Shown here: positions 7,256 to 15,479 of the stretch, in pieces
Layout of the letters: each line of letters opens with the position of its first letter
How positions within the stretch are numbered: the stretch's first letter is position 1
DNA from: an uncultured Bacteroides sp.
GTDB taxonomy: Bacteria; Bacteroidota; Bacteroidia; Bacteroidales; Bacteroidaceae
Reading direction: 5' to 3'
DNA length: 64,000 bases
NCBI GenBank assembly: GCA_900553815.1
Contig: USEY01000009.1
Location: forward strand, 1 to 64,000
Position numbers and translations under genes: made by a program
The notes under the pieces: generated by a model
Databases searched by the model: none
Told to the model about the DNA's origin: nothing
Seen by the model: only the letters and a program-made list of their open reading frames with translations

Positions 7256-9769
7256 CTATGGCTTTATGCTGACCACCGTAAACGAGTAGGGTGGCAGCTC
7301 GCACTGCAAACGGCCGTTGTCCATACTTGCAGTTGTCGGTTGAGGCTTTGCATCGGTATCGTCGGGCTTGCCTGTCAGTACGGTAGCGGCCACCTCGGCA
7401 GGTGTACCTTGCAAAGGCAGCGACTCTACCGTCGTGCTGACGGATACGGGCAGCAGGTTGACCAGCTTCACAATCAGCTCGCCCGTGTCTTGCCGGCGGA
7501 CTACGGAGGCGCCAATGCGTTTGTTGGCATCCGCACGCTTGCTGTCAGTGCTCAGGCTGGATGGCAGGTAAAGGTCACCTGCATACCGGCCGAAGAGCTG
7601 CTGGGTGTAGTAGCTCGGAGTCAGCCTGATGCTTGTATTGTCAAAGTATATCAGGTCGGGGCGCCACTGTGTGTGTCCCTCCTTGGCCAGCAATGGGGCA
7701 TAAGAGGCCATGCGCACCACGTCGGCGTTGCGTTCTACCGCCGTCAAGTAAAGTGCTTCGGCCAAGGCTACTTCCAGGTTGCTGGGCCGTCCCGGCAGGT
7801 GGGCGGCATACTCACCCAGATAGACCTGCGGCTTGCTGCGGTCGTAGCGGTCATAGAAGTCCTGGTTGTGTATGAACCAGCCGGGTTGCACGTAGTAGTG
7901 TTCGTCCACCATGGGCACACCCAGGCGGGTGGCCAGTTTCCAACCCTCGTTGTAGTCCGTACCCTCGTAGAAAGGTCCCGCGGTGCCTATGACGGTAATT
8001 TCCGGATAATGTTCCTTGACGGCCCGGTAGATTTGCGTGAAGCGTTCCTCAAACACCGTGGTGATAAGGTCTTCATTGCCGATGCCGATGTATTTCAGTC
8101 CGAAAGGCTTGGGATGTCCGGCCTCTGCCCGTTTCCGTCCCCAGACGGTTTTCCGAGCGTCTCCGTTGGCATATTCTATGAGGTCCAGCACATCCTGTAT
8201 GTAGGCAGGCATTTCTTCCTGCGGAATGCCGCCCTGCTGTCCGTTGCATCCCAGCTCGCTGTCAGCGTGGTGGCTGCGCGTGCCCGAGTTCTGGCATGGT
8301 ACGCCGGCCGCCACTACGGGCAGGGGTTCCGCACCTATATCCTCGCAGAAGAGGAAATATTCATGATAGCCCAGTCCGCGTGTCTGGTGGTAGCCCCATA
8401 GGTTGCGCAGGGGCTTGCGTGCCTCCAGCGGCCCGATGGAACCTTTCCAGTCGTAGATGTTGTCAATGCCGTCGCCGTGAGCCACGCAGCCTCCCGGAAA
8501 ACGTACAAAACGTGGGTGCAGGTCGGCCAACACTTGTGCCAGGTCTGCCCGCAGTCCGTTTTTACGTTCCTTGAAGGTATCGCGCGGAAAGAGCGACACG
8601 AGGTCGAAGTGATAGCTGCCGGGCTCGTCGGGCGTGATGCAGAGCACGGCCCGGGTGGCATCTGCGCTTGGGGTCAGGGTAGCTCGCAGCTGTTTCCATT
8701 CGTCTGCGGTGATGCTGATGCGTGCCGATGTCAGCAGTCGCCCTTCAGGCGTGCGCAGGCTGACGGTGGCTTTGCCTCCCCGGCTGCCCGGAGCTGTGCG
8801 CGCCCGACAGCTGAAGTCGTAGCGGGCGCCCTGTTTCAGGACTATGCCGTCGTAGCCGCTGTTCTCCAGGCAGGTACCCGGCGTATTGACTTGCAGAATG
8901 GCATAATGGGGATTGTTGGGATGTAGGGGCTGTTCCGTGCCTATGGCCGGTGCCGCGGTGTGTTCTCCTTTTCTTACGGTCCAGGCATATCCGCTGTCCC
9001 ACTTCTCGCGCGAGCCGTCGTGCGGTGAATATTCAAAGTCTCTGTTCTGCACCAGTTCGGCATACAGACCTCCGTCGGCTGCATAGTTGATGTCCTCAAA
9101 GAAAATGCCTATCAGGTGGTTACTGATGGCCTTGGCCTGTGTGGTGTCTACCGTAAGGGTGGCTGTCAAGGGCTTCAGTCCGGCAAAGCGGGTGCCGTCT
9201 TGGGCAGTCTGCTCGTCGTGCAGCGATTGGCGCAGCCGCTTGTGGTCGGCATAGCGGACGAGGTTCTCTATCAGACTATAGGGCACCCGCTGTGCCCATC
9301 CTTGGCATACTTTGCCTTCTACAGTGGCTTCCAGCTGTCCTGTGCGGCAGGTATGGACGGGTAGGTAGGGTTTCTCGCCGCCGGGCTCAAAGTAACTTTG
9401 CGCTCCCCACGTCAGCAGGTCGTCCGAAGAAGCATGTGCTATCACCTGTCCGCTGGCTGTAGCCCGCCAGATGCAATGCCACTTTCCACTGCCTTGCTCT
9501 TGCATCAGCCGGGGAGTAAACATTTTCTTTCCTCGTCCCCATGGGCCGAAATCACTCTTCAGATACTCATATCCCTCGGCTACGCTGAACCATCGGGCGG
9601 AGTCCCGGCTCCAGGCCAGGCGCAGCCCGCTCTCACCGTTGTCCTGCGCGTATGCCAGCAGGGTGACAGAGTCGGGCACGTTCAGGCATTCGCTGGTCCG
9701 CGCCTGCAGGGAGGTGCCTGCCGCCACCAATATAGTGGCCAGCAGGCTTGTTCTGATTCCTCTGTTCAT
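7256..9769 (-). CDS. GH51 alpha-L-arabinofuranosidase with N-terminal extension
   Basis: The product has 837 residues with a signal peptide (about 1-23, 'AGTSLQA'). Residues about 25-180 form a beta-propeller-like extension with repeated 'W..W' and 'GKW.C.W' blades, resembling part of a GH43-type fold without its catalytic residues. From about 205 the GH51 pattern begins ('NHLIGIFFEDINYAADGGLYAEL', 'RFPGGC', 'Y.W'). Catalytic residues are visible: acid/base Glu566 in 'GIGNED' and nucleophile Glu653 in 'YLGEYAAH'. A C-terminal beta-sandwich follows. GH51 enzymes release terminal arabinofuranose from arabinan, arabinoxylan or arabinogalactan. The gene starts 12 bases after the GH43-GH97 gene, with which it forms an operon. 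The protein is probably periplasmic. Confidence 0.9.
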   Translation of the reverse strand: MNRGIRTSLLATILVAAGTSLQARTSECLNVPDSVTLLAYAQDNGESGLRLAWSRDSARWFSVAEGYEYLKSDFGPWGRGKKMFTPRLMQEQGSGKWHCIWRATASGQVIAHASSDDLLTWGAQSYFEPGGEKPYLPVHTCRTGQLEATVEGKVCQGWAQRVPYSLIENLVRYADHKRLRQSLHDEQTAQDGTRFAGLKPLTATLTVDTTQAKAISNHLIGIFFEDINYAADGGLYAELVQNRDFEYSPHDGSREKWDSGYAWTVRKGEHTAAPAIGTEQPLHPNNPHYAILQVNTPGTCLENSGYDGIVLKQGARYDFSCRARTAPGSRGGKATVSLRTPEGRLLTSARISITADEWKQLRATLTPSADATRAVLCITPDEPGSYHFDLVSLFPRDTFKERKNGLRADLAQVLADLHPRFVRFPGGCVAHGDGIDNIYDWKGSIGPLEARKPLRNLWGYHQTRGLGYHEYFLFCEDIGAEPLPVVAAGVPCQNSGTRSHHADSELGCNGQQGGIPQEEMPAYIQDVLDLIEYANGDARKTVWGRKRAEAGHPKPFGLKYIGIGNEDLITTVFEERFTQIYRAVKEHYPEITVIGTAGPFYEGTDYNEGWKLATRLGVPMVDEHYYVQPGWFIHNQDFYDRYDRSKPQVYLGEYAAHLPGRPSNLEVALAEALYLTAVERNADVVRMASYAPLLAKEGHTQWRPDLIYFDNTSIRLTPSYYTQQLFGRYAGDLYLPSSLSTDSKRADANKRIGASVVRRQDTGELIVKLVNLLPVSVSTTVESLPLQGTPAEVAATVLTGKPDDTDAKPQPTTASMDNGRLQCELPPYSFTVVSIKP

Positions 9770-9781
9770 CTTCGGGGATGT

Positions 9782-12706
9782 TTAGTCGTTAGGCATCACT
9801 ACCACAGCCCCGCCCTGCGGCTGTACGGTCAGGCGCAGTTTACCGTTTTTGGCCACGGCTTGTTTTTTTAGCATGGTTTCCAGCTTCTTGCCGTCGGTAT
9901 AGACGGCTATGCGCGCGCCTGCTTTCAGCGGTTCGGCCACTTCCACTTGCAGGGGCTTGCCGGTGGCGTTGATGGCAGCTATGTACCAGGTATCGGCATG
10001 GCGGCGTGCCAGTACTACGTAGCGGCCCGGATAGCCGTCGATGAAGCGCGTCTCGTCCCAGGTGGTGGGCAGCTGGCGCAGGAAGTCGAGGCACAGCTTG
10101 GGAGCGTCCTCCAGATTGTTGGGAGCCAAGGCGATGTTCTGTATCGGATTCTGGAACAGGATGCTCACTGCCAGCTGGAAGATGTTGGTCGTGCGGCGTA
10201 TGTTGCCTCCGTCGTTGCCTTTGTTCATTCGCTTGTTCATAAATGTGCCGCCAAACTCCATGCAGCCCACGGCATTGCGTATGAAGGGATGCAGGCAGGC
10301 ATTGAAGGCTTCGTTGTCGCAGAAGTGCTGGTTGAATATCAGGTTTTCCGAGGCCAGCACGGCTTCGCTGCCCACATAGTTGGGATACATGCGCTCCCAG
10401 CCGCGCGGCAGTGTGCAGCCGTGGAAGATGACCATCAGCCCGTGGTCGTCGGCATCGCTCAGGATGCTCTCATACAGGCGCATGGTCTCCTGTTTGTCGC
10501 CCCCGAAGAAGTCCACCTTGATGCCCTTCACGCCGATGCTTTGCAGCCAGTCCATTTCCTGCTTGCGGGCTATGGGGTTGTCCATCCGGTCAGTGGGGCT
10601 CTGCGTGATGTCGTTCCAGTAGCCACTGGAACTGTACCACAGCAGCACGTCCACCTGTTTGCTGTGGGCGTAGTCTACCAGCTGCTTCATGCGTTCGCGG
10701 CCTATGTTCACGTCCCAGCCGCAGTCTATCAACACGTATTCATATCCCATGGCTGCTGCCAGGTCGATGAACTTCACCTGGTCGTCGTAGTTGATGCTGT
10801 TGTCCTGCCACAGAATCCAGCTCCAGGTGCCGCGTCCGGGTTGGTAAGTATGCTTGCTTTGGTAGCGCGGGCTTACGACATCCCACGTCACGGTGCTCTC
10901 TACAATGGGCCTCAGGGTTTGGCCCACGCTGATGGTGCGCCAGGGGGTAGAGCCGGGCAGTGCAAAGGCTGGCTCCACGGTGCCGTTGCCGTTGTTCTCC
11001 TCAGCCATGGGGAATTCCAGTGTGTAGCAGCCGTCTTGCGCGTCGCTCAGGCGTGAGCCGCAGTAGCGACTGTCTACGCCCGTCTCGCTCACCAGCGCCC
11101 AGCCGTCGTCGCCTATGTGGAAGAGGCAGGGGAAGGTGTAGCCGTGGCCGTAGAGCGAGGCGGTGTCCATGGGTGCATCGGGGATATACTCCTCCTCATA
11201 GCTGGGCTTGGTCCGCTTCCAGCCTATCATGGCGTCGCTCTGCGGACAGAGGAAAGTGGTGGTCTGCTGCGGGAAGCGGAAGCCGGTGGCCTCCTTCATG
11301 ACGCGCGCGCTGCCGGTTTCTCCCTGGCGGGGTAGGCTATAGCAGAAGGCCACGTCGTTGTTGCTCACCCGGAAGGTGATGCCCAGCTGCCGGCCGTCGG
11401 CATCGGTCAGGGTACATTGCAGCTCGTTGGCGCGGTAGTGTGTGCTGGATGCCTTGCTGTGTGCCAACGTATAGGTGGTGTCGATGCTGCGTGTCTGCTG
11501 CCCGGTGAGTCTCAGGCCGCGGCCCAGGTCGGCATAGTTGGTGGTCAGTCCCAAGGGTGAGTTAAGCAGCATCGGTTTGCCGGCGTAGGTCACGCTGTAG
11601 GAGGGTCTTCCCACGGAGTCGCACTGCAGGCTTACCTGCAACTTGCCGTCAGGACCGCTCACCGTCACGGGTTGAGCAATGGCATTGGTCGCCGTGCCCG
11701 GTATGGTCATGCCGCTGGGTGTGCCCCAGTAGGAGGTGAGGCGCAGCAGCTCGGTGCCCGTAATGGGGATGATCGTGCCATGGCGTGGGTGGAAATCCAT
11801 CTTCACCGCGTGGTCTATGGCCTTGAAATGCTGCAGGTCGGTGGTTTCCGTAAACTGGTAACTGCCCTTCATGTAGACGTCGTACATCAGGATGTATTTG
11901 TCTTGTCCTATCAGCTTGAAGGTGCCTGCACCCTCCACGGCCTCGGTGGTCTGCTGCTTGTAGTCGGGCTCCTCGGTCCACTGGCCGGAGGTCAGCGAGC
12001 GGGTGGTGGCCACCTTGATGCCATTGCCGTGCCCCTCGGTCTTGTAGAACAGGTGGTAGGTGCCATCCTTCAGCACGATGTCGCCGTCAATGCACGACTT
12101 GCCGTTGGCAGGTAGGAAGAGGGGACGGGGTTCACCCTCCAGGTCGGTGAAGGAAGGGTTGGCATAGGCATAGTAGATGATGTCGGGCCCGTCGCCGTGT
12201 TGCATGGACCAGTAGACCATGTATTTTCCGGCCTCGGGGTCAAAGATGGTCTGCGGTGCCCACACCCGTTTCAGCTTCTCCTGCCCCGGGTAGCGCTTTT
12301 GCATGTTGATGACCGAGTGTGACCAGTGGATGAGGCCGGTAGACTTCAGCATGACTAGTGCTCGGTTGGAGTCCCAGCCGTTGTCCGACACCATGTCGGT
12401 CACTACCATGTAGAACGTCTTGCCGTCCTGACAGCGCAATATGTGCGGGTCGCGCACACCACCGGTCGAGCTGATGACCTTCGAGTCGATGACCGGCCTG
12501 TTGCCGTTCAGTGCACGGTAAGTGTAGCCGTCGGTGCTGACGGCATAGCACACGGCTTCCTGGCTGATGTGGTTGCCTGTGAAGTAAGTGAACAGGTAGG
12601 CCGAACACTTGTCGCTGGCGTTGTCGGCCTGCTGAGGCTGTGCGGGGAGTGTCGTGGCTAGGCTGAGACCTATCACTGCCACCGCTTGTCTGATGATGTT
12701 TTTCAT
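9782..12706 (-). CDS. Bifunctional GH43-GH97 glycosidase
   Basis: The product has 974 residues with a signal peptide (about 1-22, 'TTLPAQP'). Residues about 33-350 form a GH43 five-bladed propeller, with 'GGVRDPHI' (probable base Asp), 'DGDIV' (pKa-modulating Asp) and 'VEGAGTFK' (acid Glu). Residues about 360-974 are GH97. In that half 'GIKVDFFGGDK' carries Asp732, the nucleophile position of retaining GH97 enzymes (alpha-galactosidase or beta-L-arabinopyranosidase type), and 'VGSEAV' carries Glu781, a probable acid/base. This contrasts with the inverting SusB-type GH97 at 37992. Fusion of the two catalytic domains, followed by a GH51 gene 12 bases downstream, suggests sequential trimming of side chains containing arabinofuranose and galactose or arabinopyranose. 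No SusC/D pair is adjacent. Confidence 0.88.
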   Translation of the reverse strand: MKNIIRQAVAVIGLSLATTLPAQPQQADNASDKCSAYLFTYFTGNHISQEAVCYAVSTDGYTYRALNGNRPVIDSKVISSTGGVRDPHILRCQDGKTFYMVVTDMVSDNGWDSNRALVMLKSTGLIHWSHSVINMQKRYPGQEKLKRVWAPQTIFDPEAGKYMVYWSMQHGDGPDIIYYAYANPSFTDLEGEPRPLFLPANGKSCIDGDIVLKDGTYHLFYKTEGHGNGIKVATTRSLTSGQWTEEPDYKQQTTEAVEGAGTFKLIGQDKYILMYDVYMKGSYQFTETTDLQHFKAIDHAVKMDFHPRHGTIIPITGTELLRLTSYWGTPSGMTIPGTATNAIAQPVTVSGPDGKLQVSLQCDSVGRPSYSVTYAGKPMLLNSPLGLTTNYADLGRGLRLTGQQTRSIDTTYTLAHSKASSTHYRANELQCTLTDADGRQLGITFRVSNNDVAFCYSLPRQGETGSARVMKEATGFRFPQQTTTFLCPQSDAMIGWKRTKPSYEEEYIPDAPMDTASLYGHGYTFPCLFHIGDDGWALVSETGVDSRYCGSRLSDAQDGCYTLEFPMAEENNGNGTVEPAFALPGSTPWRTISVGQTLRPIVESTVTWDVVSPRYQSKHTYQPGRGTWSWILWQDNSINYDDQVKFIDLAAAMGYEYVLIDCGWDVNIGRERMKQLVDYAHSKQVDVLLWYSSSGYWNDITQSPTDRMDNPIARKQEMDWLQSIGVKGIKVDFFGGDKQETMRLYESILSDADDHGLMVIFHGCTLPRGWERMYPNYVGSEAVLASENLIFNQHFCDNEAFNACLHPFIRNAVGCMEFGGTFMNKRMNKGNDGGNIRRTTNIFQLAVSILFQNPIQNIALAPNNLEDAPKLCLDFLRQLPTTWDETRFIDGYPGRYVVLARRHADTWYIAAINATGKPLQVEVAEPLKAGARIAVYTDGKKLETMLKKQAVAKNGKLRLTVQPQGGAVVVMPND

Positions 12707-13325
12707 GGCGTATACTATTAATTATTAAGTGTTGAATTTACACGTTATCGCCCCGGGTATATCAAAACGCCTTGCCTGCCCGGGCAGGAAAAGCGTGGGT
12801 TACTGTCAGGCTCTTCTTACAAAGCCTTTGTGCCTAGGAGTGCAGGTGTGGCGTTGTCTGGCAGTCGGCCAGCAGCCTGCGCATTCCTGTAGCGAATATG
12901 TTGTTGCGGGTTGTTTCCATGGTTGTCACGTGTGTTTTTCTATGTTTCGGGTGTTGTTTGTGAGTAGCTCCTTCCCGTTACGTGGCAAATTTAAATAAAA
13001 AACAGTAAAAAAGAAAGCGTCCCGTAGCGATTGTTTTTCGTAGTACGGACATGGCTATGGGATGATAGGATGCTGGCAGGAATTTTGCATTGGTCGGGGC
13101 TGAGGTTTCGGTTCTGTTGGCCCGTCGGCAGCTCGCTTTTCTTCTTCATGTTTGCTTCCGGCTGACTTTTTCTCCCTCCCTTTGCTCCTCCTCTCTTTTT
13201 ATATAGTCTTATAAGTATTGATTTATTACTGTTGATTCCTTCTCTTTTCATCCTCCTTCCCGGTTGTCAGTTTTCAGTAGTCTATCCCTCCTTTTCATCT
13301 CCCGACCCCCTCTCCCGAACCCTGT

Positions 13326-13430
13326 TTTGTTCGTTCCTCCTTCGTTCCTTGTTCGTTCTTTCTTCGCTTTTGGGTACCTTTGAACGAAGGAGGAACGAAG
13401 CAGATGCGTCAGAAAGGCGATTGGGGTAGG
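13326..13430 (+). repeat. 105-base dispersed repeat, copy A
   Basis: By hand alignment it matches the reverse complement of 56509-56613 over 105 bases with 9 mismatches and no gaps (about 91 percent). Copy A contains perfect 18-base arms at 13330-13347 and 13382-13399 that could form a hairpin with a 34-base loop. In copy B the second arm is degenerate. No coding function was seen. Confidence 0.85.
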
Positions 13431-13618
13431 ATGGAATGCTGTTCTTTTGTCGTTCAAACGGGGTGCAGTCTGTGCGGGTAGACAAGGTGGAGTTTCTATC
13501 TATGAACCTCTTTGATGTAATGAAAAAATATCACTCTCCTTTTTGCAGGAATTCATAGTACGGTTGCGGTGTACTGTATTTGTGGCATGGGTGCGTGGTC
13601 TATAGTTTTCGGCTTTTC

Positions 13619-13650
13619 TTTCGTTTTCTGCAATATTTGGTTTATATTTG
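13619..13650 (+). promoter_or_regulatory. Candidate promoter of the ECF sigma factor gene
   Basis: TTTC (13619-13622, one mismatch to TTTG), a 20-base spacer and TATATTTG (13643-13650) fit the Bacteroides consensus. The coding ATG is at 13674. Confidence 0.5.
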
Positions 13651-13673
13651 CCCAAAACTAGCAAACGAATCCC

Positions 13674-14258
13674 ATGTCTCTTCAGGTAGAACAAATGTTG
13701 GCTTTCAACAAGCTTTACACGGAATATAGCCGTCGCTTTATCCGTTTCGCCCGCTCGTATGTGCAGACAGACGAGGAGGCTGAGGATATAGTGAACGACA
13801 GTTTCATGTATTACTGGGAAAACCGGGCCACGATTGACAACAGCAACCTGTCGGCTTACCTGCTGACCGTGGTGAAGCACCGCTGTCTCAACTACCTGAA
13901 GCGTCAGGCGTTGGAAGAACAGGCCAAGTCCGATTTTCATTCATTGGAGGAATGGGAGCTGCAACTGAAAATAACTACTCTGGAGGCGTGCAACCCCGAC
14001 TTACTGATGTCGCACGAAATACAGGCGCTGGTACAGCGTGCTTTGGCTGCCTTGCCGGCACAGACGCGCGAAGTATTGCTGCGGAGCCGCTATCACTCGC
14101 AGTCCAATAAGGAGATTGCTGCCGCACTGGGTATTTCGGTCAAGGCCGTGGAGTATCATATATCAAAGGCTCTGCGTGTATTGCGTGTGGTACTGAAGGA
14201 TTACTTCCCGCTTTGGCTATTGATGTGTAGCCATTGGTTGGACGAAATGTCATGTTGA
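13674..14258 (+). CDS. ECF-type RNA polymerase sigma-70 factor
   Basis: The product has 194 residues, the usual size for a Bacteroidetes ECF sigma factor. Region 2 is seen at about 20-85 ('FIRFARSYVQTDEEAEDIVND', 'MYYWEN') and region 4 at about 125-180 ('LPAQTREVLLRSRYHSQSNK', 'ALGISVKAVEYHISKALRVL', a helix-turn-helix). It lies directly upstream of a FecR anti-sigma factor and an STN-domain SusC, the standard arrangement in which substrate binding at the outer membrane is relayed through SusC to FecR and releases the sigma factor. It therefore probably activates the PUL at 15.4-31.9 kb. The substrate is unknown. Confidence 0.93.
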   Translation: MSLQVEQMLAFNKLYTEYSRRFIRFARSYVQTDEEAEDIVNDSFMYYWENRATIDNSNLSAYLLTVVKHRCLNYLKRQALEEQAKSDFHSLEEWELQLKITTLEACNPDLLMSHEIQALVQRALAALPAQTREVLLRSRYHSQSNKEIAAALGISVKAVEYHISKALRVLRVVLKDYFPLWLLMCSHWLDEMSC

Positions 14259-14386
14259 CGTTGATAGATGGGGCAGCCGTTTGGTTGCCTTATTTTGCAT
14301 TTATGATTTGTTAACACAAAAAACTGCATTTTCGTTTAGGGTTCTTCTGTTTTCGCTTGCTTATAATAACAGACAACGGAAAGAAC

Positions 14387-15331
14387 ATGGAAAAAATAAC
14401 CTTACATAGATTTTTTGCGGGCGAAGCCTCGGATGCAGAGAAACGACAGATAAAGTCGTGGCTGGAAGAAGATGGCAAGCATCAGCAACAGTTACTCGAC
14501 GAGCGTGCCTTTTTCGACGCCATGCTGCTGGCCGATGACCGGCAGGCTGCCCAGCCTCGTCGTAGCGTGATATACAGAACGCTGCGCTATGTGGGGTGTC
14601 ATTCGGTGCAGTGGGCTGCTGTGTTTGCCATTGCTTTCTTTGCTGCCTACTTCTGGATGAACGGTCGCTATGAACAGCTGGAAGAGGCTGTGAATGTAGT
14701 AAGCGTTCCTCTGGGACAGCGTGCCAACCTGACGCTGGCCGACGGAACCCGGGTGTGCTTGAATGCAGGCTCCACCTTGAGCTATCCGGCTGCATTTGCC
14801 GGCGATATCCGTAAGGTGGAACTGGATGGCGAGGCCTACTTTGAGGTTAGCAAAAGCAAGGAAAAACCGTTTGTGGTACATACGCAGATGTGCGATGTGG
14901 AAGTATTGGGAACCAAATTCAATGTAGATGCCTACTCGGACAAGAACACATTTTCGGCAGCCCTGATGGAGGGAAAGATAAAGGTAGACAACAATTACAG
15001 CCCTGCTGACGTAATTTATCTCTCGCCCAGCCAGCAGGTTAGCCTTAAGAACGGTAAGCTGGATGTGGCACCCATTGTTGACTATGATATCTATCGATGG
15101 AAAGAGGGCCTGATTTGCTTTACGGACGTAAACTTTGTGGAACTGATGAAACGCATAGAGAAATACTATGGCGTGGATATGGAAGTGGAAAACACCGGAC
15201 TGGCCAGACGCGTATTCAGTGGTAAATTCCGCATATCGGATGGCATAGACAACCTGCTGCGTGTCTTGCAGAAAGATGTATATTTTGATTTCGAGCGTTC
15301 TGAGGACGGAAATACGATATATATACGTTGA
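14387..15331 (+). CDS. FecR-family anti-sigma factor
   Basis: The product has 314 residues from the ATG at 14387 (MEKITLHRF); the in-frame ATG at 14357 adds ten residues outside the family pattern. The N-terminal cytoplasmic segment ('FFAGEASDAEKRQIKSWLEE') would bind the sigma factor. A single membrane helix lies at about 75-95. The periplasmic FecR domain follows ('VPLGQRANLTLADGTRVCLN', 'GEAYFEV', 'VEVLGTKFNVDAY') and then the C-terminal DUF4974-like STN-interacting region ('FTDVNFVELMKRIEKYYGVD'). It sits between its sigma factor and an STN-containing SusC, so it probably relays the substrate signal across the inner membrane. Confidence 0.93.
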   Translation: MEKITLHRFFAGEASDAEKRQIKSWLEEDGKHQQQLLDERAFFDAMLLADDRQAAQPRRSVIYRTLRYVGCHSVQWAAVFAIAFFAAYFWMNGRYEQLEEAVNVVSVPLGQRANLTLADGTRVCLNAGSTLSYPAAFAGDIRKVELDGEAYFEVSKSKEKPFVVHTQMCDVEVLGTKFNVDAYSDKNTFSAALMEGKIKVDNNYSPADVIYLSPSQQVSLKNGKLDVAPIVDYDIYRWKEGLICFTDVNFVELMKRIEKYYGVDMEVENTGLARRVFSGKFRISDGIDNLLRVLQKDVYFDFERSEDGNTIYIR

Positions 15332-15479
15332 AATATTAACCCTTAAATTAAATTTTAATGCCTATGAATACAACTTGAAAAACATTTATTTCACTATGGC
15401 CAAACTGTTATATTGTGTTTGGCAGCACTTTGTTTAACTACTTTTTATTTGTAACCTTCTTTTAATAATACTTAATTGT

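Larger units (their letters stand above)
12707..13673. other. Long intergenic region between divergent transcription units
   Basis: This stretch of about 970 bases separates the reverse-strand glycosidase operon from the sigma factor gene. Short frames on both strands give low-complexity Arg/Ser/Leu-rich translations and were not accepted. It holds CAAATTTA (12986-12993), a reverse-strand -7-like box, the 105-base dispersed repeat (13326-13430) and a promoter for the sigma factor (13619-13650). Nothing else was recognised. Confidence 0.5.

Noticed and set aside
7094..8401. A 435-codon forward frame across the inverted repeat and GH51 gene
   Set aside because: It begins inside a repeat and runs antisense to GH51 coding sequence.
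12729..12998. An 89-codon frame upstream of the glycosidase operon
   Set aside because: Cys/Gly-rich translation in what should be promoter sequence; no supporting motif.
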